Positions 16,662 through 26,717 of a stretch of DNA of 64,000 nucleotides are shown in pieces. How positions within the stretch are numbered: the first letter of the stretch is position 1; each line of letters opens with the position of its first letter. The notes under the pieces were generated by a model that saw only the letters and a list, made by a program, of their open reading frames with translations, was not told where the DNA came from and did no database searches. The DNA comes from Caenimonas sedimenti (GTDB lineage: Bacteria > Pseudomonadota > Gammaproteobacteria > Burkholderiales > Burkholderiaceae_C). Location: contig NZ_VOBQ01000018.1 of assembly GCF_007833165.1 (NCBI RefSeq), forward strand, positions 62,001 to 126,000, in the 5' to 3' direction. The translations under genes were made by a program, and so were the position numbers.

Positions 16662-17642
16662 TCAGGCCTTCGGCGCGCGCTGCGTCAGCAGGCGCTGCAG
16701 CAGGCAGAAAGCGAGGAGCAGCAGGCCGACCACGATGCGCGTCCACCAGGAGCTGAGCGTGCCGTCGAAGGCGATCAGCGTCTGGATGATCCCGAGCATC
16801 AGCACGCCGAACAGCGTGCCCGCGACGTAGCCGACGCCGCCGGTCAGCAGCGTGCCCCCGATCACCACGGCGGCGATCGCATCCAGCTCCAGGCCCACCG
16901 CGTGCAGGCCGTAGCCGGAGAGCATGTAGAAGGTGAAGATCACGCCGGCGAGTGCCGAACAGAAGCCGGACAGCGTGTAGACGCCGATCAGCGTGCCCCG
17001 CACGGGCAGGCCCATCAGCACGGCCGACTGCTCGCTGCCGCCGATCGCGTAGACGGCGCGCCCGAAGCCGGTGCAGTGGGCGATGAAGATCGCGGCCAGC
17101 AGCACGGCGAGGGCGATCGCCGCGCCGACCGACAGCGATGCGTCCGCCCACAGCGGGATGCGCATCTGCGACACCGCGGCGAAGGTCTCGTTGCCGATGC
17201 TGATCGAGTCGATGCTGATCAGGTAGCACAGGCCGCGCGCCAGGAACATGCCGGCCAGCGTCACGATGAAGGGCTGGAGGCGGAAGCGCTCGATCAGGAA
17301 GCCCATGAAAGCGCCGAAGGCGGTGCCCATCGCCAGCACCAGAGGGATCACGGTGCCCATGCTCCAGCCGCGGTGCTCGACCAGCGATGCGCAGACCATG
17401 GTCGTGAGCGCCACCACGGAACCGACCGACAGGTCGATGCCGCCGGAGAGGATCACGAAGGTCATGCCCACGGCCACCACGATCAGGAAGGCGTTGTCGA
17501 TCAGCAGGTTCAGGAACACCTGCGCCGAGAAGAACCCGGTGTACATGGCCGAGCCGAGCGTGGCCATGGCGACGAACAGCGAGACGGTCGCGGCCAGCGG
17601 CAGGTACTTGAGGTTGAAGCGCCGGGGCGGGGCGGGGTTCAT
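16662..17642 (-). CDS. Sugar ABC transporter permease, YjfF-like
   Basis: A 326-residue inner-membrane permease of the BPD-transp-2 (ribose type) family with about eight to ten hydrophobic segments. Motifs: GMTFVILSGGIDLSVGSVVAL, RLQPFIVTLAGMFLARGL, VYAIGGSEQSAVLMGLPV and LDAIAAVVIGGTLLTGG, the last two typical of EAA-like coupling and late helices. The ATG lies inside the preceding permease stop (ATGA), so the two are coupled and form a heterodimeric channel with the YtfT-like protein. Confidence 0.9.
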   Translation of the reverse strand: MNPAPPRRFNLKYLPLAATVSLFVAMATLGSAMYTGFFSAQVFLNLLIDNAFLIVVAVGMTFVILSGGIDLSVGSVVALTTMVCASLVEHRGWSMGTVIPLVLAMGTAFGAFMGFLIERFRLQPFIVTLAGMFLARGLCYLISIDSISIGNETFAAVSQMRIPLWADASLSVGAAIALAVLLAAIFIAHCTGFGRAVYAIGGSEQSAVLMGLPVRGTLIGVYTLSGFCSALAGVIFTFYMLSGYGLHAVGLELDAIAAVVIGGTLLTGGVGYVAGTLFGVLMLGIIQTLIAFDGTLSSWWTRIVVGLLLLAFCLLQRLLTQRAPKA

Positions 17643-18656
17643 GGCCTTCCCTCGTGCAGGGCAGGGCGGCGGATCGCCTTGCCGATGAAGGCGCGGAACT
17701 CGGGCGACTGCAGCAGCATCACGATGAACACGACGATGGCCTTGACCACCAGGTTGATCTCGGGCGGCACGCCCAGCGAGTAGATCGCGTAGGTCAGCGT
17801 CTGGATGATCAGGGCGCCGATCACGCTGCCGACCAGGCTGAAGCGCCCGCCGGTGAGCGCCGTGCCGCCCAACGTGACGGCCAGGATCGCATCGAGCTCC
17901 AGCAACTGGCCCGCGTTGTTGCCGTCCGCGCTCTTGACGTTGGAGCAGATCAGCAGGCCGGCGATGCCGGCGCACAGTCCGCAGAACGCGTAGGCGCCGA
18001 CGATCAGCCGGCGCGACTGAATCCCGGCCACGCGCGCCGCCCCGGGATTGATGCCGACCGCCTGGATGAACAGCCCGAGCGCCGTCCGCGTCATGGCGAG
18101 GTACAGCGCGGCGAAGACCGCCCCCACGATGAACAGCGAGAAGGGCAGTCCCAGCAGGTAGCCCCCGCCCAGGAAGAAGAAGGGCGCGTAGTAGATGGTG
18201 ATGATCTGGCCGCCGGTGATCAGCTGCGCGATGCCGCGTCCCGCGACCATGAGGATGAGGGTGGCGATGATCGGCTGCATGCCGACCTTGGCCACCAGCA
18301 GGCCGTTCCACAGGCCGCAGACCAGGGCGATGGCCAGCGCGCCCAGGATGGCGACCGGCATCGGGAAGCGGCTGACGTCGCCCGCCACCGACCCGCCGAT
18401 CATCCAGGCTGCCAGCGCCGCCGCGATGGCGACGGTGGCGCCCACCGAGATGTCGATGCCGCGGGTGGCGATCACCAGCGTCATGCCCAGCGACACCAGC
18501 ACCAGCGGCGCCGCGCGGTTGAGGATGTCGATCAGGCTGCCGTACAGGTGGCCGTCGCGCCACTGGATGTGCAGGAAGCTGGGGTTGAACGCCGTGTTGA
18601 CAGCCAGCAGCAGGAACAGCGTGACCAGCGGCCAGGCGAGACGGTGGCGCATGAAT

Positions 18657-18664
<8 letters not shown>
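17639..18664 (-). CDS. Sugar ABC transporter permease, YtfT-like
   Basis: A 341-residue permease homologous to the YjfF-like neighbour. N-terminal membrane helix LAWPLVTLFLLLAV, then SLGMTLVIATRGIDISVGATVA, RSRRLIVGAYAFCG-type late segment and LDAILAVTLGGTALTGGRF. The gene overlaps the ATPase stop by 8 bp and the second permease by 4 bp, a strongly coupled order ATPase-permease-permease as in ytfRT-yjfF. Confidence 0.9.
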
Positions 18665-20183
<1,519 letters not shown>

Positions 20184-20259
20184 GCCTTGTTCTGTTGATC
20201 AACGTCAACCCGGCACCGCCGCCGGCAGCGCCAGGCCCTTGATGACGGAAGGCGCGGGG

Positions 20260-21225
20260 TCAATACTTGCGCTTCGGGAATTCTTTCGCCGCGACTTCCA
20301 TGGGGAAGATGCCTTCCTCCGTGACGATGCGCTTTTGCACCGGCTTGCCGGCCATGATGTCCTTGACCGCGGTCATCAGCTGCGGGCCCAGCAGCGGACT
20401 GCACTCCACCGAGACGTTGAGCTTGCCGGCGATCATGGCTTCGAAGGCACCCTTGACGGCGTCGATCGAGATGATGGTGATGTCCTTGGCCGGCTTCAGC
20501 CCGGCTTCCTCGATCGCCTGGATGGCGCCGATGGCCATGTCGTCGTTGTGCGCGTACAGCACGTTGATCTTCTTGCCCTCGGCCTTCAGGAAGGCTTCCA
20601 TCACTTCCTTGCCCTTGGCGCGGGTGAAGTCGCCGGTCTGCGAGCGGATGATCTTGAAGCGCGGGTCGGCCTTGATGACTTCCTCGAAGCCTTTCTTGCG
20701 GTCGATCGCCGGCGCCGAACCCACGGTGCCTTGCAGCTCCACGATGTTCACGTCGCCCTTGGTGTCCTTCATCTTCTCCACCAGCCAGCGGCCGGCCTTG
20801 CGGCCTTCCTCGGTGAAGTCCGAGCCCATGAAGGTGACGTAGAGCGAGGTGTCCTTCGAGTCGACCGCGCGGTCCGTCAGGACCACCGGGATCTTGGCCG
20901 CCTTGGCTTCCTTCAACACGGTGTCCCAGCCCGACGCGACCACCGGCGAGAAGGCGATCACGTCCACCTTCTGCGCGATGAACGCGCGGATCGCCTTGAT
21001 CTGGTTTTCCTGCTTCTGCTGCGCGTCGCTGAACTTCAGCTCGATGCCGGCGTCCTTGGCCGCGCTCTTGATCGATTCGGTGTTGGCGGTGCGCCATTCG
21101 CTCTCGGCGCCGACCTGGCTGAAGCCGAGCACGATCTTCTTCTGCGCCAGGGCGGTGCCCGGCAGCATCGCTGCCATCGATACGGCGGCCAGCGTGGCGG
21201 CCAGGGTTCTGCGGTTCATCTTCAT
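20260..21225 (-). CDS. YtfQ-like sugar ABC transporter substrate-binding protein (copy 2)
   Basis: A 321-residue periplasmic binding protein with Sec signal (MKMNRRTLAATLAAVSMAAM...ALAQ). It is highly similar along its length to the protein at 11801-12778, including identical RSQT-x-DFTRAKGKEVME and following hinge segments, but the ligand-facing strands differ (AFSPVVASG and LTDRA here). It lies 76 bp before the ATPase gene and is the canonical partner of this transporter. Confidence 0.92.
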   Translation of the reverse strand: MKMNRRTLAATLAAVSMAAMLPGTALAQKKIVLGFSQVGAESEWRTANTESIKSAAKDAGIELKFSDAQQKQENQIKAIRAFIAQKVDVIAFSPVVASGWDTVLKEAKAAKIPVVLTDRAVDSKDTSLYVTFMGSDFTEEGRKAGRWLVEKMKDTKGDVNIVELQGTVGSAPAIDRKKGFEEVIKADPRFKIIRSQTGDFTRAKGKEVMEAFLKAEGKKINVLYAHNDDMAIGAIQAIEEAGLKPAKDITIISIDAVKGAFEAMIAGKLNVSVECSPLLGPQLMTAVKDIMAGKPVQKRIVTEEGIFPMEVAAKEFPKRKY

Positions 21226-21268
21226 GGTTGTCTCCTGTTGCGGTTGCGAAAGAATGCGGTGGCCGCCA

Positions 21269-22720
21269 TCAGGCCTGCGTGTAGCCGGTCTTGACGGTGG
21301 TGTAGAACTCGGCGGCGTAGCGGCCCTGCTCGCGCGGGCCGTAGCTGGAGCCCTTGCGGCCGCCGAAGGGCACGTGGAAATCGACGCCGGCGGTGGGCAG
21401 GTTGACCATCACCATGCCGGCCTGTGCGTGGCGCTTGAAGTGCGTGGCCTGCTTGAGCGACGTGGTGCAGATGCCGGCGCACAGGCCGAATTCGGTATCG
21501 TTCGCCAGCGCCAGCGCATGCTCGTAGTCGTCGGCACGCAGGACGCAGGCCACGGGCCCGAAGATTTCCTCGCGTGCGACGCGATGTTCGGGCTTGGCCA
21601 GGAACAGGGCGGGGCTCATGTAGTGGCCCGGCGTCGGCCGCTCCAGCAGCTCGCCACCCCACACATGCTCGGCGCCTTCGTTGCGCGCGATTTCGATGTA
21701 CGTCTGGTTCTGCGCGAGCTGGGCCGCGTCGGCCACCGGGCCCATCTGCGTGTCGCGGTCCAGGGCATGGCCGACCTTGAGCGCGACCAGCCGATGGCGC
21801 AGGCGCGCCACGAAGGCGTCGTGCACGGCGTCTTCCACGATCAGGCGGCTGGATGCGGTGCAGCGCTGGCCCGTCGAGTAATAGGCGCCTTGCAGCGCGC
21901 AGTCGACGGCCTGGTCCAGGTCGGCGTCGGCCAGCACCACCAGCGGGTTCTTGCCGCCCATTTCGAGCTGCACCTTGGCCCGGCGGGCCGACGCGGCCTG
22001 CAGGATGCGCTCGCCCGTGGCGACGGAGCCGGTGAAGCTCAGCGCGTGGACCAGCGGGCTGTCGACGAAGGTCTGTCCGACCTCGCGGCCGCTGCCCATC
22101 ACCAGGTTGAACACGCCCGCGGGCAGCGTCGAGCGGCTGATGATCTCGGCCAGCGCCCAGCCGCAGATCGGCACCGATTCGGCCGGCTTGAACACCACGG
22201 TGTTGCCGTAGGCCAGGGCGGGCGCGATCTTCCAGGCCGGAATGGCGAAGGGGAAGTTCCAGGGTGCGATCAACCCGACCACGCCGACCGGTTCACGCGT
22301 GACCTCGACCTGGACGCCGGGCCGCACCGAGGCCAGGGTCTCGCCGCCGATGCGCAGGGCTTCACCAGCGAAGAACTTGAAGATGTTGCCGGCGCGGGCC
22401 ACTTCGCCGATGGCCTCGGGCAGGGTCTTGCCCTCCTCGCGCGCCAGCAGGTTGCCCAGTTCGTCCTTGCGCGCCAGCAGTTCGGTGCCGATCTGGTCGA
22501 GCGCGTCGGCGCGGCGCTGCGGCCCGCTGTGGCTCCATTGGGGCAGGGCTTCGTTGGCGGCGCGGATGGCCAGTTCGGCCTGGCTGCGGTCGGCCCGGGC
22601 GAACTCCGCCACGGCTTCGCGGGTGTCCGAGGGGTTCCGGCTGATGCCGGTGGTGCCGCTCGTTTCCCATCGGCCGTTGATGTATTGCCGCGCGTTCTGC
22701 TTCAGCTCGTGGACTCTCAA
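21269..22720 (-). CDS. Alpha-ketoglutarate semialdehyde dehydrogenase-type aldehyde dehydrogenase
   Basis: An aldehyde dehydrogenase of about 483 residues. It has the Rossmann segment APWNFPFAIPAWKIAPAL with the catalytic Asn, the general base in QLEMGGKNP, and the nucleophile Cys in STGQRCTASS. The start is TTG 22720, chosen because AAGGAAGG lies six bases upstream; TTG 22726 is also possible but too close to that ribosome site. The Weimberg-type pathway ends with oxidation of 2,5-dioxopentanoate to 2-oxoglutarate by this class. First gene of the minus-strand operon and divergent from the LysR regulator. Confidence 0.88.
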   Translation of the reverse strand: MRVHELKQNARQYINGRWETSGTTGISRNPSDTREAVAEFARADRSQAELAIRAANEALPQWSHSGPQRRADALDQIGTELLARKDELGNLLAREEGKTLPEAIGEVARAGNIFKFFAGEALRIGGETLASVRPGVQVEVTREPVGVVGLIAPWNFPFAIPAWKIAPALAYGNTVVFKPAESVPICGWALAEIISRSTLPAGVFNLVMGSGREVGQTFVDSPLVHALSFTGSVATGERILQAASARRAKVQLEMGGKNPLVVLADADLDQAVDCALQGAYYSTGQRCTASSRLIVEDAVHDAFVARLRHRLVALKVGHALDRDTQMGPVADAAQLAQNQTYIEIARNEGAEHVWGGELLERPTPGHYMSPALFLAKPEHRVAREEIFGPVACVLRADDYEHALALANDTEFGLCAGICTTSLKQATHFKRHAQAGMVMVNLPTAGVDFHVPFGGRKGSSYGPREQGRYAAEFYTTVKTGYTQA

Positions 22721-22726
22721 ACGCAA

Positions 22727-22830
22727 CCTTCCTTCTGATGCGGCGCGAGTCTAGGTTCAAGAAAGGAATCGAACCAATGGTTTTTTCGGCAAAATAGATA
22801 TCAATCCGGACATCGGGGACAAACCCTGCC
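22727..22830. promoter_or_regulatory. Divergent control region between KGSA dehydrogenase operon and GbpR-like regulator
   Basis: The 104-bp gap is AT-richer than its surroundings. It contains an imperfect dyad GGTTC-N12-GAACC (22754-22775) and an A/T-rich stretch at about 22780-22802. Given the adjacent LysR gene it probably houses its binding site; the exact site is not resolved. Confidence 0.4.
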
Positions 22831-23790
22831 ATGACGACCTACAACCACTGGTTCATCCGCGCGCGCCTGAAGACGCGGCAACTGCTGCTGCTGGTGGCAC
22901 TGGATGAGGAGGCCAACATCCATCGCGCGGCGCAGGTGCTCAACATCACGCAGCCCGCCGCCTCCAAGATGCTCAAGGAGCTGGAGGACGTGCTGGAGGT
23001 GCAGCTGTTCGAGCGCCTGCCGCGCGGGATGCAGCCGACCTGGTATGGGGAAAGCATGATCCGGCACGCCCGCATGGTGCTGACCAACCTGAACCAGGCC
23101 AACGATGAGCTGACCGCCCTGAAGGCGGGCCGCTTCGGCCAGGTCGGCGTCGGCGCCATCACGTCGCCCGGACTGGCGCTGCTGCCGCCGGCGATGGCGA
23201 TCGTCAAGCGCGAGCAGCCGAGCCTGCGGATCTCGCTCGACATCGAGACCAGCCCCGTGCTGGTCGAGCGGCTGGAGCAGGGCAAGCTGGACATCCTGGT
23301 CGCTCGCGTCATGGCCGAACACGACAAATCGAACCTGCGCTACGAGCCGCTGGTCGAGGAACTGGTGCTGGCCGTCGCGCGGCCCGGGCATCCGCTGGCC
23401 GGCATGGCCGGTGTGACTTTGCGCGACGTGGTTTCGAACGGCTGGATCGTGCCGCCCGCCGGCAGCGTGTTGCGGCACCGCTTCGACCTGATGTTCCGCG
23501 CCGCCGGGCTGGCACCGCCGGCCAACGTGATCGAAACGGCCGCGCTGCTCTTCATCACGCGGATGCTGCAGCAGAGCGACATGGTGGCGGTACTGGCGGC
23601 CGATGTCGCGCGCTACTACGCTTCGCACGGCATGGTGGCCATCCTGCCGCTGGAGATGCCCTGCCAGATGGACGCCTTCGGCATCATCACCCGCACCGAC
23701 CGGCTCCCGTCGCCGGCGGCCAAGGTGATGATGCGGGCACTGAAGGCCGCCAGCCTCACGCTGTACGGGCGCAAGCTGGAGGCGGACTGA
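22831..23790 (+). CDS. GbpR-like LysR-family regulator of sugar oxidation
   Basis: A 319-residue LysR protein with the winged helix at residues 13-75 (LLLVALDEEANIHRAAQVLNITQPAASKMLKELE split across the recognition helix) and the effector domain from about 95. The opening (HWFIRARLKTRQLLLLVAL) and FERLPRGMQPTWYGE are characteristic of the GbpR group, which controls sugar-binding-protein and pentose/galactose catabolic genes in alpha- and betaproteobacteria. Divergent from the dehydrogenase/transporter operon, so it probably regulates it in response to the sugar or an intermediate. Confidence 0.87.
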   Translation: MTTYNHWFIRARLKTRQLLLLVALDEEANIHRAAQVLNITQPAASKMLKELEDVLEVQLFERLPRGMQPTWYGESMIRHARMVLTNLNQANDELTALKAGRFGQVGVGAITSPGLALLPPAMAIVKREQPSLRISLDIETSPVLVERLEQGKLDILVARVMAEHDKSNLRYEPLVEELVLAVARPGHPLAGMAGVTLRDVVSNGWIVPPAGSVLRHRFDLMFRAAGLAPPANVIETAALLFITRMLQQSDMVAVLAADVARYYASHGMVAILPLEMPCQMDAFGIITRTDRLPSPAAKVMMRALKAASLTLYGRKLEAD

Positions 23791-23808
23791 GGCGCTCCGT
23801 GACCGCTG

Positions 23809-24621
23809 TCAGACCCAGCCGGCGTCGACCTTGAATTCCTGCGCGGTGCACATCGCGGCGTCGTCGGACGCCAGGAACAGGACCATGCGCGCGATGTCGT
23901 GCGGCATCAACCTGTCCGGCAGGCACTGGTTGCGCTTGAGTTCCTCTTCACCTTGCGCGTCGAGCCACAGCTTGATTTGCCGCTCGGTCATGACCCAGCC
24001 GGGTGACACCGTGTTGATGCGGATGCGGTCCTGGCCCAGCGTCTTGGCCAGCCCGCGCGTCAGGCCGTTCACCGACGACTTGGCAATGGCGTAGCAGGGG
24101 TAGCCGGCCCCCTTGCCCTGCCAGCCCGTCGAGCCCAGGTTGACGACCGAGCCCGCGCCGAGCCGGCGCATGCCCGGCACGACCGACTGGATGGCGAAGA
24201 AGGCCGGACGCTCGTTGATCGCCATGCGTTCGTCGTAGTACTCGGCGGTCACCGACTCCAGCGTGTGGCGGTCGTCGCTCGCCACGTTGTTGACCAGCAC
24301 CGAGAAGTCGCCCAGCGCATTGGCGGCGTCGGCGATTGCGGACTGCAGCGCCGCCACGTCGCGCACGTCGCAAATGCGCCACCACGGGCGTTCATGTCCC
24401 GCGTCGGCCAGCCGTCCCGCCAGCGCTTCGCTGGCTTCGCGCGCCACGTCGATGAAGGCGACGCGCGCGCCTTGTTCGGCAAACGCCGCGACGATGGCCG
24501 CGCCGATGCCGCTGCCGCCGCCGGTGACGAAGACGGCCCGGCCCTTGAGGCTGGGGAACATCGAAAGGGAGGCGCCCTGCGGCGCGGCCCGGGATGTTGG
24601 AGTGGTGAGCGAATGTGACAT
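23809..24621 (-). CDS. SDR-family sugar (L-arabinose/D-galactose-type) 1-dehydrogenase
   Basis: A 270-residue classical short-chain dehydrogenase. NAD(P) motif TGGGSGIG (33-40), structural NNVA (111), and the catalytic S164, Y177, K181 (YAIAK). The first 20 residues are unlike the family, so M21 (24561) could be the true start. In this locus it should oxidise the sugar at C1 to the lactone, the first step before the divergently encoded lactonase. It is convergent with the regulator gene, 18 bp apart. Confidence 0.85.
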   Translation of the reverse strand: MSHSLTTPTSRAAPQGASLSMFPSLKGRAVFVTGGGSGIGAAIVAAFAEQGARVAFIDVAREASEALAGRLADAGHERPWWRICDVRDVAALQSAIADAANALGDFSVLVNNVASDDRHTLESVTAEYYDERMAINERPAFFAIQSVVPGMRRLGAGSVVNLGSTGWQGKGAGYPCYAIAKSSVNGLTRGLAKTLGQDRIRINTVSPGWVMTERQIKLWLDAQGEEELKRNQCLPDRLMPHDIARMVLFLASDDAAMCTAQEFKVDAGWV

Positions 24622-24746
24622 TGCAATTTCGATATGTAACTATGCCAAAAATTTGACTTTCAAGCATGACTATGCGTGGATATCATCCGTCGCGTCAAGT
24701 GGCGGCCATTCGCAGCTGGACGGACCTGAACTTTCCTGGAGATGGA
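24622..24746. promoter_or_regulatory. Divergent SDR/lactonase intergenic region
   Basis: 125 bp, markedly AT-rich near 24625-24670, with a TTGACT -35-like hexamer at 24653-24658 pointing toward the lactonase gene. No clean -10 at standard spacing, which suggests activation. Its location downstream of ATG 24666's neighbourhood is one reason to prefer the later lactonase start. Confidence 0.35.
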
Positions 24747-25655
24747 GTGCGCACGAACTTGCCCGCCCCCACCGTCGGCACTCCCCGGTGCGTCCTGCCC
24801 GCAGCGGCGCTGCTCGGTGAGGGCGCGCTGTGGTCCGTGCGCGAACAGGCGCTCTACTGGGTGGACATCCTCGGCTGCCGGCTGCATCGCTTCGATCCGG
24901 CGACCGGGGCCACGGCTCAATGGCGCTTCGCGGAAGAGATCTCGGCACTCGCGGAAAGAGCCGGACACCCGGGACTCATCGTGACGCTGCGCCGGGGCTT
25001 CGCGTTGTTCGACCCTTCGGAAGGCGGCGAACCACGCTACCTGCACCAGCCCGAGCAAGCGCTGCCCGGCAATCGTTTCAACGACGGCAAGTGCGACGCG
25101 CAAGGGCGCTTCTGGGCCGGGACGATGGACTTCGACTGCGTGGCACCCACCGGCGCGCTCTACCGTTATGACCCCGGTGGCGCCTGCTCGAAGCAGGACG
25201 ACGACTTCGCCGTGACCAACGGCCCGACCTGGTCGGCCGACGGCACCACGCTCTACTTCAACGACACGGTCAAAGGCCATGTCCATGCCTATGACTTCGA
25301 CGCGGCGAGTGGAACGCTCTCCAACAAGCGCTTGTGGCACAGCTTCGCACCAGGAGATGGCGTGCCGGACGGCATGACCACCGATGCTGCCGGCCGCATC
25401 TGGATCGCGCATTGGGGCGGAGCCTGCGTCAGCTGCCACGACTCCGCGAGCGCCGCCGAACTCTGCCGCGTAGCGCTGCCCGTGAGCAACGTGACCAACT
25501 GCGCCTTCGGCGGGCCGGACCTGCGGACACTTTTCATCACGACTGCGCGCACGGGCCTCACACCGGCGCAGTTGGATGCGCAACCGCTGGCGGGCGGGCT
25601 GTTCGCTGTGCGCGTCGATGGCCCCGGCACCCCCGCTCATTCCTTTCGCGGTTGA
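24747..25655 (+). CDS. SMP-30/gluconolactonase-family sugar lactonase
   Basis: A 302-residue six-bladed beta-propeller lactonase. Metal and active-site residues of the family are visible: E in LLGEGALWS, N in PGNRFNDGKCD, N in VTNGPTWSADG and D in VPDGMTTDAAG. The GTG at 24747 is preferred because GGAGATGGA precedes it and the family starts about there; an in-frame ATG at 24666 would add 27 non-family residues. It hydrolyses the aldonolactone to the aldonate used by the dehydratase at 14900. The stop overlaps the next start (TGATG). Confidence 0.85.
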   Translation: MRTNLPAPTVGTPRCVLPAAALLGEGALWSVREQALYWVDILGCRLHRFDPATGATAQWRFAEEISALAERAGHPGLIVTLRRGFALFDPSEGGEPRYLHQPEQALPGNRFNDGKCDAQGRFWAGTMDFDCVAPTGALYRYDPGGACSKQDDDFAVTNGPTWSADGTTLYFNDTVKGHVHAYDFDAASGTLSNKRLWHSFAPGDGVPDGMTTDAAGRIWIAHWGGACVSCHDSASAAELCRVALPVSNVTNCAFGGPDLRTLFITTARTGLTPAQLDAQPLAGGLFAVRVDGPGTPAHSFRG

Positions 25656-26578
25656 TGTCGACATCCTCCACGCACCCCATCACCTGGCTGCACCATGCCG
25701 GCCAGCGCCTGGGGCTCGTCCCCTCGCTCGGCGGCTCCGTGGCCGCCTGGCAACTGGACCGCCCGCAAGGCCCGCTGGACTTGTGGCGGCCCTGGGACGG
25801 TGCCACGCCGGATCTCTACCGTCTGGCGTCGTTCGCCATGGTGCCGTGGTCCAACCGCATCAGCGGCGGCGGCTTCACGCACGAGGGGACGTCTCACCCG
25901 ATGCGCCCCAATCGCGCCGGCGAGCCGTACCCGATTCACGGCGACGGCTGGCTGCAGCCGTGGCAGTTGGCACAGCCGGCGCCCGACACGATGGTCATGA
26001 CGCTCGAGTCGCGCCGCTTCGACGGCAATCCCTACGAGTACGAAGCCACGCAGACCTTCCGCCTGGTGGAAGGCGGGCTCGACCAGGAGCTGCAGGTTCG
26101 CAACCTCGGATCCGACCCCTTGCCTTTTGGTCTGGGCCTGCACCCGTGGTTTCCGCGAACAGAGAACACACGCATCACCACGCCGGTCAAGGGCGTCTGG
26201 TTGTGCGGTGACGATCCGCTGCCGACTGCGCACACGACAGTTTTCCCCGAAGGCTGGAACCTCAACGAGGGGATGCAAGCCTGGGGCTCACTGATCGACA
26301 ACGGGTTCACCGGCTGGGGCGGCCAGGCCCGCATCGCCTGGCCGGAACTCGGGTTGCAGCTCACGATGCGCATGCCGGACTTCGAGCAGGACGGCGGGGC
26401 GGACCGGCACTTCTGCCTGGTCTACCGTCCGCCGCAAGGGCCCGCGTTCTGTTTCGAGCCCATCACCCAGCCGATCGATGCGTTCCATCTGCCGGGGCGG
26501 CCCGGCCTGAGGGTGCTGGGGACGGGGGAGGCTTGCAGCCTCTGTGTCCAGTGGCGGGTGGAAGCGATCGGCGCTTGA
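25655..26578 (+). CDS. Aldose 1-epimerase (mutarotase) family protein
   Basis: A 307-residue galactose-mutarotase-fold protein. Substrate-binding features are WSNRISGGGF (Asn-Arg pair), PIHGDGW with the first His, LGLHPWFPR with the catalytic-type His, and the C-terminal FCFEPIT with the general-base Glu. It interconverts sugar anomers so that the 1-dehydrogenase receives the right one. It is translationally coupled to the lactonase by a TGATG overlap, which ties it firmly to the sugar oxidation pathway. Confidence 0.87.
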   Translation: MSTSSTHPITWLHHAGQRLGLVPSLGGSVAAWQLDRPQGPLDLWRPWDGATPDLYRLASFAMVPWSNRISGGGFTHEGTSHPMRPNRAGEPYPIHGDGWLQPWQLAQPAPDTMVMTLESRRFDGNPYEYEATQTFRLVEGGLDQELQVRNLGSDPLPFGLGLHPWFPRTENTRITTPVKGVWLCGDDPLPTAHTTVFPEGWNLNEGMQAWGSLIDNGFTGWGGQARIAWPELGLQLTMRMPDFEQDGGADRHFCLVYRPPQGPAFCFEPITQPIDAFHLPGRPGLRVLGTGEACSLCVQWRVEAIGA

Positions 26579-26717
26579 GGGCTTTTGGGCCGGTGAGGGC
26601 CGGGGCCACTCGGGCCAGGTTCGCGCGGCTTGCAGACAGGCGCGATCAATCGCGTCCTACCAGCGGGCCTTGGCAAAGCGCTCACCATGCTTGTTCAGCT
26701 TCGCGAAAGAGGCCGCG